Shown here: piece after piece, positions 30,006 through 39,008 of the stretch
Position numbering within the stretch: position 1 is the stretch's first letter
Layout of the letters: each line of letters opens with the position of its first letter
NCBI RefSeq assembly: GCF_014779655.1
Contig: NZ_JACXYX010000003.1
Coordinates: forward strand, 248,001 to 312,000
Reading direction: 5' to 3'
From: Nocardioides ganghwensis
GTDB lineage: Bacteria > Actinomycetota > Actinomycetes > Propionibacteriales > Nocardioidaceae
Length of the DNA: 64,000 nt
The notes under the pieces: model-generated
Seen by the model: only the letters and a program-made list of their open reading frames with translations
The model's database searches: none
Told to the model about the DNA's origin: nothing
Made by a program: the position numbers and the translations under genes

Positions 30006-30044
30006 GTGGTTCCGAGCCTCGGAACCACGTCTCAGATCCGAGAC
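30006..30044. promoter_or_regulatory. Paired palindromes, probable operator for the hutFI operon or nitroreductase
   Basis: GTGGTTCCGAG (30006-30016) and CTCGGAACCAC (30018-30028) form a perfect 11-bp inverted repeat with one central base; directly after it lies a second near-palindrome, GTCTC...GAGAC (30029-30044). Both sit midway between the divergent nitroreductase and M20-hutF-hutI genes. Dyads of this size are typical dimeric repressor sites. A TTGACC hexamer at about 30064 could be a -35 box for the hut operon. Confidence 0.55.
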
Positions 30045-30098
30045 GACTTGCCGCGGGCGCTCGTTGACCCCACGCTGCGATCCCGGTGGACTGGCCGC

Positions 30099-31310
30099 AT
30101 GGCCGAGACCCCCGACTTCGAGCAGATGTGGCGCGACCTCGCGCCGGTCGGACGGTCGGCGTCCTCGGGCGGCTACTTCCGCCAACCGTGGGCGTCGGCC
30201 GAGACCGAGCTGCGGTCGTGGTTCGCCGAGGCCTGCGCCGCACGAGGGCTCACCGTGGAGACCGACGGCATCGGCAACCAGGTCGCGTGGTGGTCTCCGG
30301 ACGCCGCGTCCGACGCGCCGGGCGTGCTGACCGGCTCCCACCTCGACTCCGTGCTCGACGGCGGGGCGTACGACGGGCCGCTGGGCGTGGTGTCGGCGCT
30401 GGCGGCGGTCGACCGCCTGCGTGATCGCGGCTTCGAGCCGAGCCGGCCGCTGGGCATCGGCGTCTTCGTCGAGGAGGAGGGCTCGCGCTTCGGGCGCGCC
30501 TGCCTCGGCTCCCGGCTGGTCGCCGGTGCGACGACCTGGGACGCAGCCCGCGAGCTGCGCGACCGCGACGGTGTCTTCCTCGCCGACGCCGTCGAGGCGG
30601 CCGGCCTCGATCCCTCGGCCGGGCTGCTGTCGCTCGACCGGGTCGGCACCTTCGTCGAGCTGCACGTCGAGCAGGGCCGCGACCTCGTCGACCGCGACGT
30701 CGCCGTCGGCCTCGCCAGCGAGATCTGGCCGCACGGCCGCTGGCGCTTCGACTTCGCCGGACAGGCCAACCACGCGGGCAGCACGCGCATGGAGGACCGG
30801 CGCGACCCGATGCTCACCTATGCGATGACCGCGCTCGCCGCCAACAAGCAGGCGCGGCTCGCCGGGCAGCGCGCCACTTTCGGGCGGATCGCGGTCGAGC
30901 CCAACGGCACCAACGCGGTCCCGTCGCTCGTCACCGCCTGGCTCGACGCGCGCGCCTCCTCCGACGACGCCCTCGCCGAGCTGGTCGCAGCGATCGAGCG
31001 GCAGGCCGACGACCGCGCCGGTCGCGACGGCACCTCGCTCACCGTCACCGCGGAGTCCGTCTCCGGTTCGGTCGCCTTCGACCCCGACCTGGCCACGCGG
31101 CTGGCCGGGCTCGGCGACTGGCCCGTCATCCCGACCCAGGCCGGCCACGACGCCGGCATCCTGTCCGACGCGGGCGTCCCGACCGCCATGGTCTTCGTCC
31201 GCAACCCGACCGGGGTCTCCCACTCGCCGGACGAGCACGCCGAGACCGCCGACTGCCTGGCCGGGGTCGAGGCGCTCGCCGACGTGCTGGCCGAGCTGGC
31301 GGGCGCATGA
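30099..31310 (+). CDS. M20-family amidohydrolase (AllC/hydantoinase-carbamoylase type), likely N-formylglutamate deformylase
   Basis: The 403-residue enzyme has the carbamoylase metal and substrate blocks [52 protein letters not shown] and AGHDAG. By family name it is an allantoate amidohydrolase, which opens an N-C bond in ureides. No allantoin gene is nearby, whereas hutF and hutI follow with 4-base overlaps. Since HutF makes N-formylglutamate and no hutG is seen, I infer this enzyme is the missing deformylase in this pathway. The ATG at 30099 has only a weak ribosome site. Confidence 0.8.
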   Translation: MAETPDFEQMWRDLAPVGRSASSGGYFRQPWASAETELRSWFAEACAARGLTVETDGIGNQVAWWSPDAASDAPGVLTGSHLDSVLDGGAYDGPLGVVSALAAVDRLRDRGFEPSRPLGIGVFVEEEGSRFGRACLGSRLVAGATTWDAARELRDRDGVFLADAVEAAGLDPSAGLLSLDRVGTFVELHVEQGRDLVDRDVAVGLASEIWPHGRWRFDFAGQANHAGSTRMEDRRDPMLTYAMTALAANKQARLAGQRATFGRIAVEPNGTNAVPSLVTAWLDARASSDDALAELVAAIERQADDRAGRDGTSLTVTAESVSGSVAFDPDLATRLAGLGDWPVIPTQAGHDAGILSDAGVPTAMVFVRNPTGVSHSPDEHAETADCLAGVEALADVLAELAGA

Positions 31311-32644
31311 CGGCGTACCTCCTCGAGCGGGCCTGGCTGGGGGACCGGTTCGCCGACGACGTGCTCGTGGAGGTCGAGGACGGCCGCTTCGCCTCGGTCA
31401 CCCCCGACTCCGACCCGCCGCGCGCGGTCCCGGTCCGCGGCCTGGTCGTCCCGGGCCTCGCCGACACCCACAGCCACGCCTTCCACCGCGCGCTCCGCGG
31501 ACGCACCCAGCGCGAGCGCGGCTCGTTCTGGACCTGGCGCGACCAGATGTACGCCGTCGCCGCGCGGCTCGACCCCGACACCTACCTGGCCCTCGCCCGG
31601 GCGACGTACCGCGAGATGGCGGCCGCCGGGATCACCTGCGTCGGGGAGTTCCACTACCTCCACCACCAGCCCGACGGGACGCCGTACGTCGACCCCGACG
31701 AGATGGGCGCGGCCCTGGTCGAGGCGGCCCGGCAGGCCGGCATCCGGATCACCCTGCTCGACACGCTCTACCTCTCGTCCGGCTTCGGGGCGCCTCCGGA
31801 GGGCGCACAGGTGCGCTACAGCGACGGCTCGGTGGAGCGCTGGGTGGAGCGGGTCGACGGTCTCGAGGCCGGCGTCGCTCGCACCTCGGCCAGCGGGGGC
31901 CACGCCACCGTCGGCGCGGCCGTCCACTCCGTGCGCGCGGTGCCCGCGGACGACCTCGGGACCGTGGCGTCGTGGGTCGGCGACCGACCGTTCCACGTGC
32001 ACCTGTCCGAGCAGGTCGCCGAGAACACCGCCTGCCTCGAGGCGTACGGCGTCACGCCCACGCGGCTGCTCGCCGACCACGGCCTGCTGCGCCCGACGAC
32101 CAGCCTCGTCCACGCCACCCACCTGACCGACGAGGACGTCGCGCTGATCGGGCGGGCCGGGTCCTGGGCGAGCTTCTGCCCGACCACCGAGCGCGACCTC
32201 GGCGACGGCATCGGGCCGTCGCGCCGCCTGCACGACGCCGGCGCCCGGCTCACCCTCGGCTCCGACAGCCACGCGGTGATCGACCTCTTCGAGGAGATGC
32301 GCGCCGTCGAGCTCGACGAGCGGCTCGCCACCCAGCAGCGCGGGCACTGGACGGCCGCCGAGTTGCTCACCGCCGCCACGACCGACGGCCACGCCTCACT
32401 CGGCTGGCCCGACGCGGGCGCGATCGCCGTCGGGCAGCGCGCCGACCTCGTCGTGCTCGACCCCGCCTCGCCGCGCACCGCCGGGACCGGCCGCGACGAG
32501 AACACCGTCGTCTTCGCCGCCGTCGCCGAGGACGTGCGCCGTGTGATGGCCGACGGCAGGTGGGTCGTCGAGGACGGCGACCGCGCCGCGATCGGCCGCG
32601 AGCTCGACGACGTGATCACCCGGATCGGGGAGGAGCAGGCATGA
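31307..32644 (+). CDS. hutF: Formimidoylglutamate deiminase
   Basis: The 445-residue amidohydrolase converts N-formimidoyl-L-glutamate to N-formyl-L-glutamate and ammonia. It has the metal sites [33 protein letters not shown] and [16 protein letters not shown], typical of the HutF branch rather than guanine deaminase. Its ATG overlaps the stop of the M20 gene and its end overlaps hutI, giving a translationally coupled M20-hutF-hutI operon. Confidence 0.93.
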   Translation: MTAYLLERAWLGDRFADDVLVEVEDGRFASVTPDSDPPRAVPVRGLVVPGLADTHSHAFHRALRGRTQRERGSFWTWRDQMYAVAARLDPDTYLALARATYREMAAAGITCVGEFHYLHHQPDGTPYVDPDEMGAALVEAARQAGIRITLLDTLYLSSGFGAPPEGAQVRYSDGSVERWVERVDGLEAGVARTSASGGHATVGAAVHSVRAVPADDLGTVASWVGDRPFHVHLSEQVAENTACLEAYGVTPTRLLADHGLLRPTTSLVHATHLTDEDVALIGRAGSWASFCPTTERDLGDGIGPSRRLHDAGARLTLGSDSHAVIDLFEEMRAVELDERLATQQRGHWTAAELLTAATTDGHASLGWPDAGAIAVGQRADLVVLDPASPRTAGTGRDENTVVFAAVAEDVRRVMADGRWVVEDGDRAAIGRELDDVITRIGEEQA

Positions 32645-33831
32645 CGACCACCGTCATCACCGGCATCGGGGAGCTGGTGACCAACGACCCCGCCCGCGCC
32701 GAGCAGGGCGGGCTCCTCGGCCTGCTGACCGACGCCGCGGTCGTGGTCGAGGGCAGGCGGATCGCCTGGGTCGGCCCGGCCGCCGACGCCCCCGACGCCG
32801 ACGTGCAGGTCGACGCCGGCGGGCGCGCGGTCATCCCCGGCTTCGTCGACTCCCACAGCCACCTCGTCTTCGCCGGTGACCGCTCGGCCGAGTTCGAGGC
32901 ACGGATGACCGGTCAGCCCTACACCGCCGGCGGCATCCGCACGACGGTCGCGCGGACCCGTGCCGCCACCGACGAGCAGCTCACTTCCCACGTCGCCCGG
33001 CTCGTCGCCGAGATGCGGACCCAGGGCACCACCACCGTCGAGATCAAGAGCGGCTACGGGTTGTCGGTCCACGACGAGGCACGCAGTCTCGCGGTGGCCC
33101 GCCAGTTCACCGACGAGACCACGTTCCTCGGTGCCCACGTCGTCCCCGCCGACACCACCCCCGAGGACTACGTCGCTCTCGTCACCGGCCCCATGCTCGC
33201 GGCGGCAGCACCGCACGCCCGGTGGATCGACGTGTTCTGCGAGGACGGCGCCTTCGACGTCGACCAGGCACGGGCCATCCTGCAGGCCGGCACCGACAGC
33301 GGCCTGCGCGGGCGGCTCCACGCCAACCAGCTGACGTACGGAGGCGGCGTACGGCTGGCCTGCGAGCTCGGCCTGGTCGCCGTCGACCACTGCACGTTCC
33401 TCGCCGACGCCGACGTGGACGCGCTCGTGTCGAGCGGCACCATCGCGACCCTGCTGCCGGGCGTGGAGTTCTCCACCCGGCAGCCCTACCCCGACGCCCG
33501 CGGCCTGCTCGACGCGGGCGTACGCGTGGCGCTGGCCAGCGACTGCAACCCGGGCTCGTGCTTCACCTCCTCGATGGCGCTGTGCATCGCGCTCGCCGTG
33601 CGCGAGATGCGGATGAGTCCCGCCGAGGCGCTGCACGCCGCCACCGCGACGGGCGCCGCCGCCCTCGACCGTGACGACGTCGGCGTGCTCGCCCCCGGCA
33701 AGGCCGCCGACCTCGTCCTCCTCGACGCGCCGTCCCACGTCCACCTCGCCTACCGCCCCGGCGTCCCGCTCGTGGCCGGGGTCTGGCAGGCCGGGCGACC
33801 GGTGGTCGGCACCCCGGGATGGTCGGGATAG
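32641..33831 (+). CDS. hutI: Imidazolonepropionase
   Basis: The 396-residue enzyme opens the imidazolone ring to give formimidoylglutamate, the substrate of the HutF product just upstream. Family blocks include [41 protein letters not shown] and ASDCNPGS. The ATG overlaps the hutF stop (ATGA). The coding end already lies in a degenerate 9-base repeat (GGGATAGTC-like), which continues into the intergenic zone. Confidence 0.95.
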   Translation: MTTTVITGIGELVTNDPARAEQGGLLGLLTDAAVVVEGRRIAWVGPAADAPDADVQVDAGGRAVIPGFVDSHSHLVFAGDRSAEFEARMTGQPYTAGGIRTTVARTRAATDEQLTSHVARLVAEMRTQGTTTVEIKSGYGLSVHDEARSLAVARQFTDETTFLGAHVVPADTTPEDYVALVTGPMLAAAAPHARWIDVFCEDGAFDVDQARAILQAGTDSGLRGRLHANQLTYGGGVRLACELGLVAVDHCTFLADADVDALVSSGTIATLLPGVEFSTRQPYPDARGLLDAGVRVALASDCNPGSCFTSSMALCIALAVREMRMSPAEALHAATATGAAALDRDDVGVLAPGKAADLVLLDAPSHVHLAYRPGVPLVAGVWQAGRPVVGTPGWSG

Positions 33832-34048
33832 TCGGGGTAGGCGAGATAGGCGAGATAAGGCGGGGCAGGCGGGATAGTCCAGTGGGAAGTGGCTGCTGTG
33901 GACGCCTCGCCACGACCATCCGTCACTGGACTACCCGGCCGGGTCGCGGAGCCCGGTAGTCCAGTGGGAAGTGGCTACGGAAGACGCCGGTTTCGAGCCA
34001 GACGTCACTGGACCACCCGGCTGGGCAGCCACCAACCACTGGACTACC
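33822..34048. repeat. Intergenic repeat zone: 9-base degenerate repeats and two 82-bp hairpin units
   Basis: From 33822 to 33877 GGCGAGATA/GTCGGGATA-type 9-mers repeat. Then two 82-base units follow: TAGTCCAGTGGGAAGTGGCT at 33875 and 33957, and the complementary arm CACTGGACTACCCGGC at 33924 and (one change) 34006; a third arm CACTGGACTACC stands at 34037. Each unit can fold by its 10-bp arms, TAGTCCAGTG with CACTGGACTA. No coding potential was seen. It follows hutI and may end its transcript. Confidence 0.7.
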
Positions 34049-34065
34049 CCCCGGGGGCTCCCGGA

Positions 34066-34162
34066 CTACCTCAGACCCCCGCCGTACGCCGCCGCGCGCC
34101 CCGTCTGAGGTAGCCGGCCACCCACGAATAGGGCACGCGCCCGATGTCCGTGCCTACCTCAG
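34066..34162. promoter_or_regulatory. Three CTACCTCAG motifs upstream of the LuxR-ATPase regulator
   Basis: CTACCTCAGAC (34066-34076) and GTCTGAGGTAG (34103-34113) form an 11-bp inverted repeat; a third half-site CTACCTCAG stands at 34154-34162, shortly before the small-peptide gene. They may be a terminator stem plus a regulator site, or operators bound by the downstream LuxR protein. Confidence 0.45.
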
Positions 34163-34220
34163 CGACGGAATCTCTACTCACGGTCCCACCGAGGGGCCGG
34201 ACGAGAAGAGGAGAACCACC

Positions 34221-34337
34221 ATGTACACGACCGACAACTTCCTGAGTGCCGAGATCGCCTACCGACAGGCCAAGGTGAGGAAGGACTACAGCCAGCGCCG
34301 CTGGACCCGTGTCCGTCCCGACGACACCCAGAAGTGA
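34221..34337 (+). CDS. 38-residue basic peptide coupled to the LuxR-ATPase gene
   Basis: A short ORF begins with ATG eight bases after a strong AGAGGAG site and encodes 38 residues (YTTDNFLSAEIAYRQAKVRK, then DYSQRRWTRVRPDDTQK), amphipathic and basic. Its stop (TGA 34335-34337) overlaps the GTG of the regulator gene. It may be a leader peptide controlling the downstream gene by translation or a small functional partner. No homologue is recalled with certainty. Confidence 0.6.
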   Translation: MYTTDNFLSAEIAYRQAKVRKDYSQRRWTRVRPDDTQK

Positions 34338-37321
34338 GCCACACTGCGATCGACCCGCGCGTGTCGGACCGGCAGGACACAATGTCGTCCGTGCCGGCCC
34401 TGCGGACCACCGATCTCATCGGACGCGATGCCGAGCTGGAGCAGCTGACTGCCCAGCTCGGCATTCGCACGTCCGGGGGCGGCCGGCCGGTCGAGCAGAG
34501 CGTCCGGGCGATGCTCCTCGGCGGTGACGCCGGCGTCGGCAAGACCCGCGTGCTGATGGCGCTGCGCGACGCCGCGCTCGAGGCGGGCTGGCAGGTCGTC
34601 GCGGGCCACTGCCTCGACCTCGCGGACTCCTCCCTGCCCTACCTCCCCTTCTCCGAGGTCCTCGGCATCGCGATCACCGAGCACCCCGACGTCGCGTCCC
34701 GCGTCCTCGAGCAGCACCCCACGCTCGCGCGCCTCCAGCCCGGCCGACGCATCCGCAGCAGCGAGACCGCGTCCGGCGACCAGGCCCTCGACCGGGGCAA
34801 CGTCTACGACGCGTTCGGCGACCTCCTCTCCGCCGTCGCCGAGCAGGCGCCGCTCCTCGTCGTGGTCGAGGACGCCCACTGGGCCGACGAGTCCACCCGC
34901 GACATGCTGAGCTTCCTGTTCTCCCGCCCCGTGCCGGGCGTCTCGCTCGTCGTCTCCTACCGCGCCGACGACCTCCACCGCCGTCACCCGCTGCGGCGCC
35001 AGGTCGCGGAGTGGCTGCGGCTGCGGGGCGTCGACCGGCTCCAGCTCGAGCCGCTGACCGACGACGCCGTACGCCGCCTCGTCCGCGCGCTGCACCCCGC
35101 GACGATGTCCGAGGCTGAGTACGTCTCCATCGTCGACCGCGCCGAGGGCAACCCGTTCTTCGTCGAGGAGCTCGTCGGTGCCGCGTGGTCGGGCCAGGTG
35201 CCGGGCGAGCTCGCCGACCTCCTCCTCGTCCGCCTCGACCGCCTCGACGAGCCCACCCGCCGGGTCGTGCGGATCGTCTCGGTCGCCGGCCGACAGGTGA
35301 GCCACGGCCTGCTGGCCGAGGTCTCCGACCTCGCTCCCGCCGAGCTCGAGGCGGCCCTGCGCACCGCCGTCGAGGCCAACGTCCTCGTCGCCTCGCGCGG
35401 CGGCACGTACGCCTTCCGGCACGCGCTGCTCGGCGAGGCCGTCTACGACGACCTGCTGCCCGGCGAGCGGATGCGGCTGCACGCCGACTTCGTGTCGGCG
35501 CTGGGGGAGGGGCGGGCCATCGGCACGGCTGCCGAGCTCGCCCAGCACGCCCGCCGCGCCGACGACCGGCCGGTCGCGATCCGCGCCTCGATCGAGGCGG
35601 GCGAGGAGGCCCTCGCCGTCGGTGGGCCGTCCGAGGCGGCGACCCACCTCCTCGACGCGCTGGAGCTCATCGACACCTCCCGCACCCCGGTCCCCGACGT
35701 GGACGCGTCCGCCCTGGCCCGCCGCTGCGCCGACGCGCTGGTCGCGTCCGGGCGGGTTCCCAAGGCGGTCAAGGTGCTGCGCGCCCGCCTGGCCACCCTG
35801 CCGGAGGAGGGGGCCGACCTCGACCGGGGCCAGCTCATGACGGCCCTCGCGTCGGCGCTCATGCTGACCGACACCACCGACTCCCCGCGCGAGATCGCCG
35901 CCGCGGCCGTCGAGCTGCTGCGGGGCGGTCCGCCCAAGCTGGTCGCCCGCGCGCTGCTCGTGCACGCCCAGAGCCTCCTCGGGTGGGAGGTCGACGACGC
36001 GCGCGCCGTGGCGCTGCAGGCCCTCGAGATCGCGGAGCGCCACGACCTCACCAACCTGGCCGTCGAGCTGCACGCCACGGTGGCCGGCCTCGACCCCGCG
36101 GGCGGGGCGAGCCCCAGCGCCGGGTGGCGGGCCGCGGCCGACCGTGCCCGGCAGGCCGGACTCATCGAGCCCGAGCTGCGCGCCCTCTACCTGCTCGGCC
36201 GGCTCCACCAGGACGAGGGCGAGCTCGACACCGCCATCGATGTCTACCGCGAGGTGATCGCGCGCAGCGAGGTGGGCGGGCTCATCTGGTCGCCCTACCC
36301 CGCCGAGTCGCGGCTGCTGCTGGCCGTGGCCCTCACCCACCAGGGGCGCCTCGACGAGGCCTGGGAGCTGCTCGACGTCAGCGGCCAGAACCCGCCGATG
36401 GTCTTCGAGTGGCTCTACTTCGCCCACCAGATGCTCATCACCATCGGCATCCGGGGCGAACCCAAGCCGAAGGCACTCGAGCGGCTCCGCGACTACTGGG
36501 GCACCGACGGCCTCACCGCCCTGTCGGCCGCGAGCGCCGAGCTGATGGCAGCGGCCGCCGTCGGCGACGCGGCGCGGGCCGTCGCGGTCTACGACGACGT
36601 GGTCGCCGTCGTCGTGCCCCTGTGGCACGAGTGGTTCCAGGCCCGGCTGCGGCTCGCCACCCTCACCGTCGCCGCGCTCGCCTCGGCCGCCCCTCGCCAG
36701 AGCGCCGAGGAGCGCCAGGCCGCGGCCGCGGACGTCGAGCGCCTGATGGGAGACGGGGCGCGCGTCATCGACTTCTACGCCCCCTACGACGGCAGCCACG
36801 GCCCCGAGTACCGCATGTGGGTCGCCCGCCGCACCGCCGAGCACCTGCGGTGGCGATGGCTCGCGCAGGTCGACCCGCCCTCGGCCGAGGAGCTCGTCGA
36901 CGCCTGGCGGGCCGCGGAGGAGACCGCCGTCGCCTTCGGCAGCGTCCCCGAGATCGCCCAGGCCCGCGTACGCCTCGCCGGGGTCCTGCGCGCCACCGGC
37001 GATGCGGCCGGTGCCCGCCAGGTCGCCGACCTCGCGCGCGAGGCGGCGCACGCGATCGGGTCCCGGCACCTGGTCGCCGAGCTCACCGCGCAGGGCTCGA
37101 CAGCGTCGCCCGCCGCGTCCACCGAGGTCACCGCGCTCACCCCGCGCGAGTCGGAGATCCTCGCCCTCGTCGCGGAGGGACGCTCCAACGGCGAGATCGG
37201 CAAGCAGCTCTTCATCAGCACCAAGACCGTGTCGGTCCACGTCTCCAACGTGCTCGCCAAGCTCGATGCCGCCTCGCGCACCGAGGCCGTCGCGGTCGCC
37301 CGGCGTCGCGGGCTGCTCTGA
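34334..37321 (+). CDS. Large ATPase-LuxR transcriptional regulator (MalT/LAL type)
   Basis: The 995-residue protein has a P-loop at 62-71 (LGGDAGVGK), a Walker B stretch LLVVVEDAHWADEST, a long helical TPR-like middle (about 400-900) and a C-terminal LuxR HTH (ALTPRESEILALVAEGRSNG, then TKTVSVHVSNVLAKL). This is the LAL group of ATP-dependent activators. Signals are usually small molecules bound by the TPR part. GTG 34334 overlaps the small peptide stop; ATG 34382 is an alternative. It may activate the neighbouring operon or a distant one. Confidence 0.85.
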   Translation: MSHTAIDPRVSDRQDTMSSVPALRTTDLIGRDAELEQLTAQLGIRTSGGGRPVEQSVRAMLLGGDAGVGKTRVLMALRDAALEAGWQVVAGHCLDLADSSLPYLPFSEVLGIAITEHPDVASRVLEQHPTLARLQPGRRIRSSETASGDQALDRGNVYDAFGDLLSAVAEQAPLLVVVEDAHWADESTRDMLSFLFSRPVPGVSLVVSYRADDLHRRHPLRRQVAEWLRLRGVDRLQLEPLTDDAVRRLVRALHPATMSEAEYVSIVDRAEGNPFFVEELVGAAWSGQVPGELADLLLVRLDRLDEPTRRVVRIVSVAGRQVSHGLLAEVSDLAPAELEAALRTAVEANVLVASRGGTYAFRHALLGEAVYDDLLPGERMRLHADFVSALGEGRAIGTAAELAQHARRADDRPVAIRASIEAGEEALAVGGPSEAATHLLDALELIDTSRTPVPDVDASALARRCADALVASGRVPKAVKVLRARLATLPEEGADLDRGQLMTALASALMLTDTTDSPREIAAAAVELLRGGPPKLVARALLVHAQSLLGWEVDDARAVALQALEIAERHDLTNLAVELHATVAGLDPAGGASPSAGWRAAADRARQAGLIEPELRALYLLGRLHQDEGELDTAIDVYREVIARSEVGGLIWSPYPAESRLLLAVALTHQGRLDEAWELLDVSGQNPPMVFEWLYFAHQMLITIGIRGEPKPKALERLRDYWGTDGLTALSAASAELMAAAAVGDAARAVAVYDDVVAVVVPLWHEWFQARLRLATLTVAALASAAPRQSAEERQAAAADVERLMGDGARVIDFYAPYDGSHGPEYRMWVARRTAEHLRWRWLAQVDPPSAEELVDAWRAAEETAVAFGSVPEIAQARVRLAGVLRATGDAAGARQVADLAREAAHAIGSRHLVAELTAQGSTASPAASTEVTALTPRESEILALVAEGRSNGEIGKQLFISTKTVSVHVSNVLAKLDAASRTEAVAVARRRGLL

Positions 37322-37358
37322 CGTGCAACGCAGCGGACACGTGGGGCGTCCCACCCCT

Positions 37359-38144
37359 GTGAAGCACCTGGCGGCGATCGCACTCATGCTCCTCGCCGGG
37401 TGCTCGACCCCCGACGAGTCCGACCGCGATGTCGATCCGGGTGTGGGCGCAACTGCCGCCACGCCGGCCGCCCCGCAGGACGGGACGACCGGGGGCGCGG
37501 ACGAGCGTCGCACGCCGGCCCGCGTCGGGGTGCTGGTCGGCGCACGCCTGCGGGAGGTGCGCGAGGCCTTGACCGGGCAGGGTCTTCGGCTCGAGGTGAC
37601 GTCCCGGGTCCGCTGCGGAGCCGGCGTCGTCCTGGCCCAGGACCCGGCTCCGGGCACGGAGGTCGACCGCGGCGCGACCATCGGGCTCGTGGTGGCCAGG
37701 GCGCCGGCCACAGCGACCTGCACCTTCCCGTACGCGGCGACCGCCCTGCGCCGCCTGGAGGCATGGGCACGCGAGGACGAGCCCGCCCCCGAGCTCGCCG
37801 ACCGGGTGCGGTTCCTGGTGGCGAACCGCCCCGTCCGCACCCTCACCGCAGCCCGGGCCGGCGACCCCGCGGCGTGGACGCTCGACGTGGCCTACGCCGA
37901 ACGCCCCGACGTACGCATCCTCGACCTCCTGTCCTCCGGGCCGATGGCCGACCGTGACGTGCCGCCCTTCTCCTGCCCGGTCAAGAGCGTCGCGCTGCCG
38001 GCCGACCTGGTGCGCCGGTTGCCGTCGTCGTGGAGCCTGGTCACCCGCCGCCCGCGGGCCTGCATGGAGGAGGCCGCCGTCCAGGTGTGGACCGACGGCG
38101 CGGGCCGGATCACCGACGTCAACGTCCTGCTGGGCAGTCCCTGA
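37359..38144 (+). CDS. Lipoprotein with one PASTA-like domain
   Basis: The 261-residue protein has a lipobox at residues 10-15 (LMLLAGC), so it is anchored to the outer membrane leaflet by Cys 15. Residues 54-112 form a PASTA-like unit (VGARLREVREALTGQGLRLE, ...LAQDPAPGTEVDRGATIGLVVA), a fold that binds peptidoglycan pieces in kinases and PBPs. The C-terminal half (120-261), with Cys pairs, has no recognised domain. GTG 37359 is chosen as it gives a normal signal; GTG 37341 is also in frame. Confidence 0.7.
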   Translation: MKHLAAIALMLLAGCSTPDESDRDVDPGVGATAATPAAPQDGTTGGADERRTPARVGVLVGARLREVREALTGQGLRLEVTSRVRCGAGVVLAQDPAPGTEVDRGATIGLVVARAPATATCTFPYAATALRRLEAWAREDEPAPELADRVRFLVANRPVRTLTAARAGDPAAWTLDVAYAERPDVRILDLLSSGPMADRDVPPFSCPVKSVALPADLVRRLPSSWSLVTRRPRACMEEAAVQVWTDGAGRITDVNVLLGSP

Positions 38145-38167
38145 CACCCGTCCGTCAGACTTCCCCC

Positions 38168-38935
38168 GTGCCCGACTACCGCTGCTCGCTCGCCAGCCTC
38201 ACCGACGACGAGCCGATCGCCGGCACCGCGCCCACCGACCCCGAGATCCTGCTCGTCGAGTCCCCCGGGCCGTGGGGGCGCGACGCGGTCACCGACAACC
38301 GGCTGCCCGAGGCCGTCCGCGCCCACCTGGCCGCGCTCGACCTCAAGGTCTTCCTGCTCCGCCGCTACGACGGGCACGCCGGCCCCGGCACCCACGTCTT
38401 CCACGCCCGCGCCACCGGGGACGGGTACGCCGTCCGCCGCGCGGTGCTCGAGCGGCCGGAGGACCTCCTCGACCTCGACCTCGCCGATCAGGCGGCGCTG
38501 CCGGCCCACGACGAGCCGCTCTGGCTGGTCTGCACCAACGGCAAGCGCGACCGGTGCTGCGCCGAGGTCGGCCGCCCCATCGCGGGGCTGCTCAGCGAGC
38601 GGTGGCCGGCGGGCACGTGGGAGACCACGCACCTCGGTGGCCACCGGTTCTCGGGCACGCTGCTCGCCCTGCCCAGCGGGCTGACCCTCGGCCGCCTCGA
38701 CACCGACAACGCCCTTGGTGCGTGCGAGGCCGTCGCGCGGGGCGAGGTGCCGCTCGACGTCACCCGGGGTCGCGCCGGCCGGTCGGGCGAGGAGCAGGTC
38801 CGCGAGCTGCACGTCCTCGGCGGCGGCGACGCGCACGACGAGGTCGTCGCCGTGCCCGGGCCCGTACGCCGCCAGTCCTGCGGGGACGACAAGGTCAAGG
38901 GGACGACCCGCTACGAGGTACGCCCCGCCCGCTGA
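38168..38935 (+). CDS. Sucrase/ferredoxin-like (Apd1-type) [2Fe-2S] protein
   Basis: The 255-residue protein follows the Apd1/sucrase-ferredoxin pattern: a start ILLVESPGPWGRDAV, a thioredoxin-like centre, and C-x8-C...H-x3-H type cluster ligands in VCTNGKRDRCC and ETTHLGGHRFSGT. Yeast Apd1 uses two cysteines and two histidines for its [2Fe-2S] cluster. Actinobacterial members are redox proteins of unclear partners. A paralogue lies at 47102. GTG 38168 is nearly at the end of the preceding gene, with a weak ribosome site. Confidence 0.78.
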   Translation: MPDYRCSLASLTDDEPIAGTAPTDPEILLVESPGPWGRDAVTDNRLPEAVRAHLAALDLKVFLLRRYDGHAGPGTHVFHARATGDGYAVRRAVLERPEDLLDLDLADQAALPAHDEPLWLVCTNGKRDRCCAEVGRPIAGLLSERWPAGTWETTHLGGHRFSGTLLALPSGLTLGRLDTDNALGACEAVARGEVPLDVTRGRAGRSGEEQVRELHVLGGGDAHDEVVAVPGPVRRQSCGDDKVKGTTRYEVRPAR

Positions 38936-38958
38936 CCCGGGTCGAGCGGGGGAGCAAG

Positions 38959-39004
38959 CCGGTGCCGGGCGGGTGCTAGGAGGCGGAAGCCCGCCCGGCG
39001 CCGG
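38959..39004. terminator. Strong convergent terminator hairpin
   Basis: CCGGTGCCGGGCGGG (38959-38973) pairs with CCCGCCCGGCGCCGG (38990-39004) over 15 positions with one T-G wobble around a 16-base loop. It separates the Apd1-like gene from the convergent permease gene. Confidence 0.7.
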
Positions 39005-39008
39005 AGTC

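Noticed and set aside
30099..31310. Allantoin breakdown operon
   Set aside because: No allantoinase, ureidoglycolate or purine genes are near; neighbours are all histidine-pathway genes.
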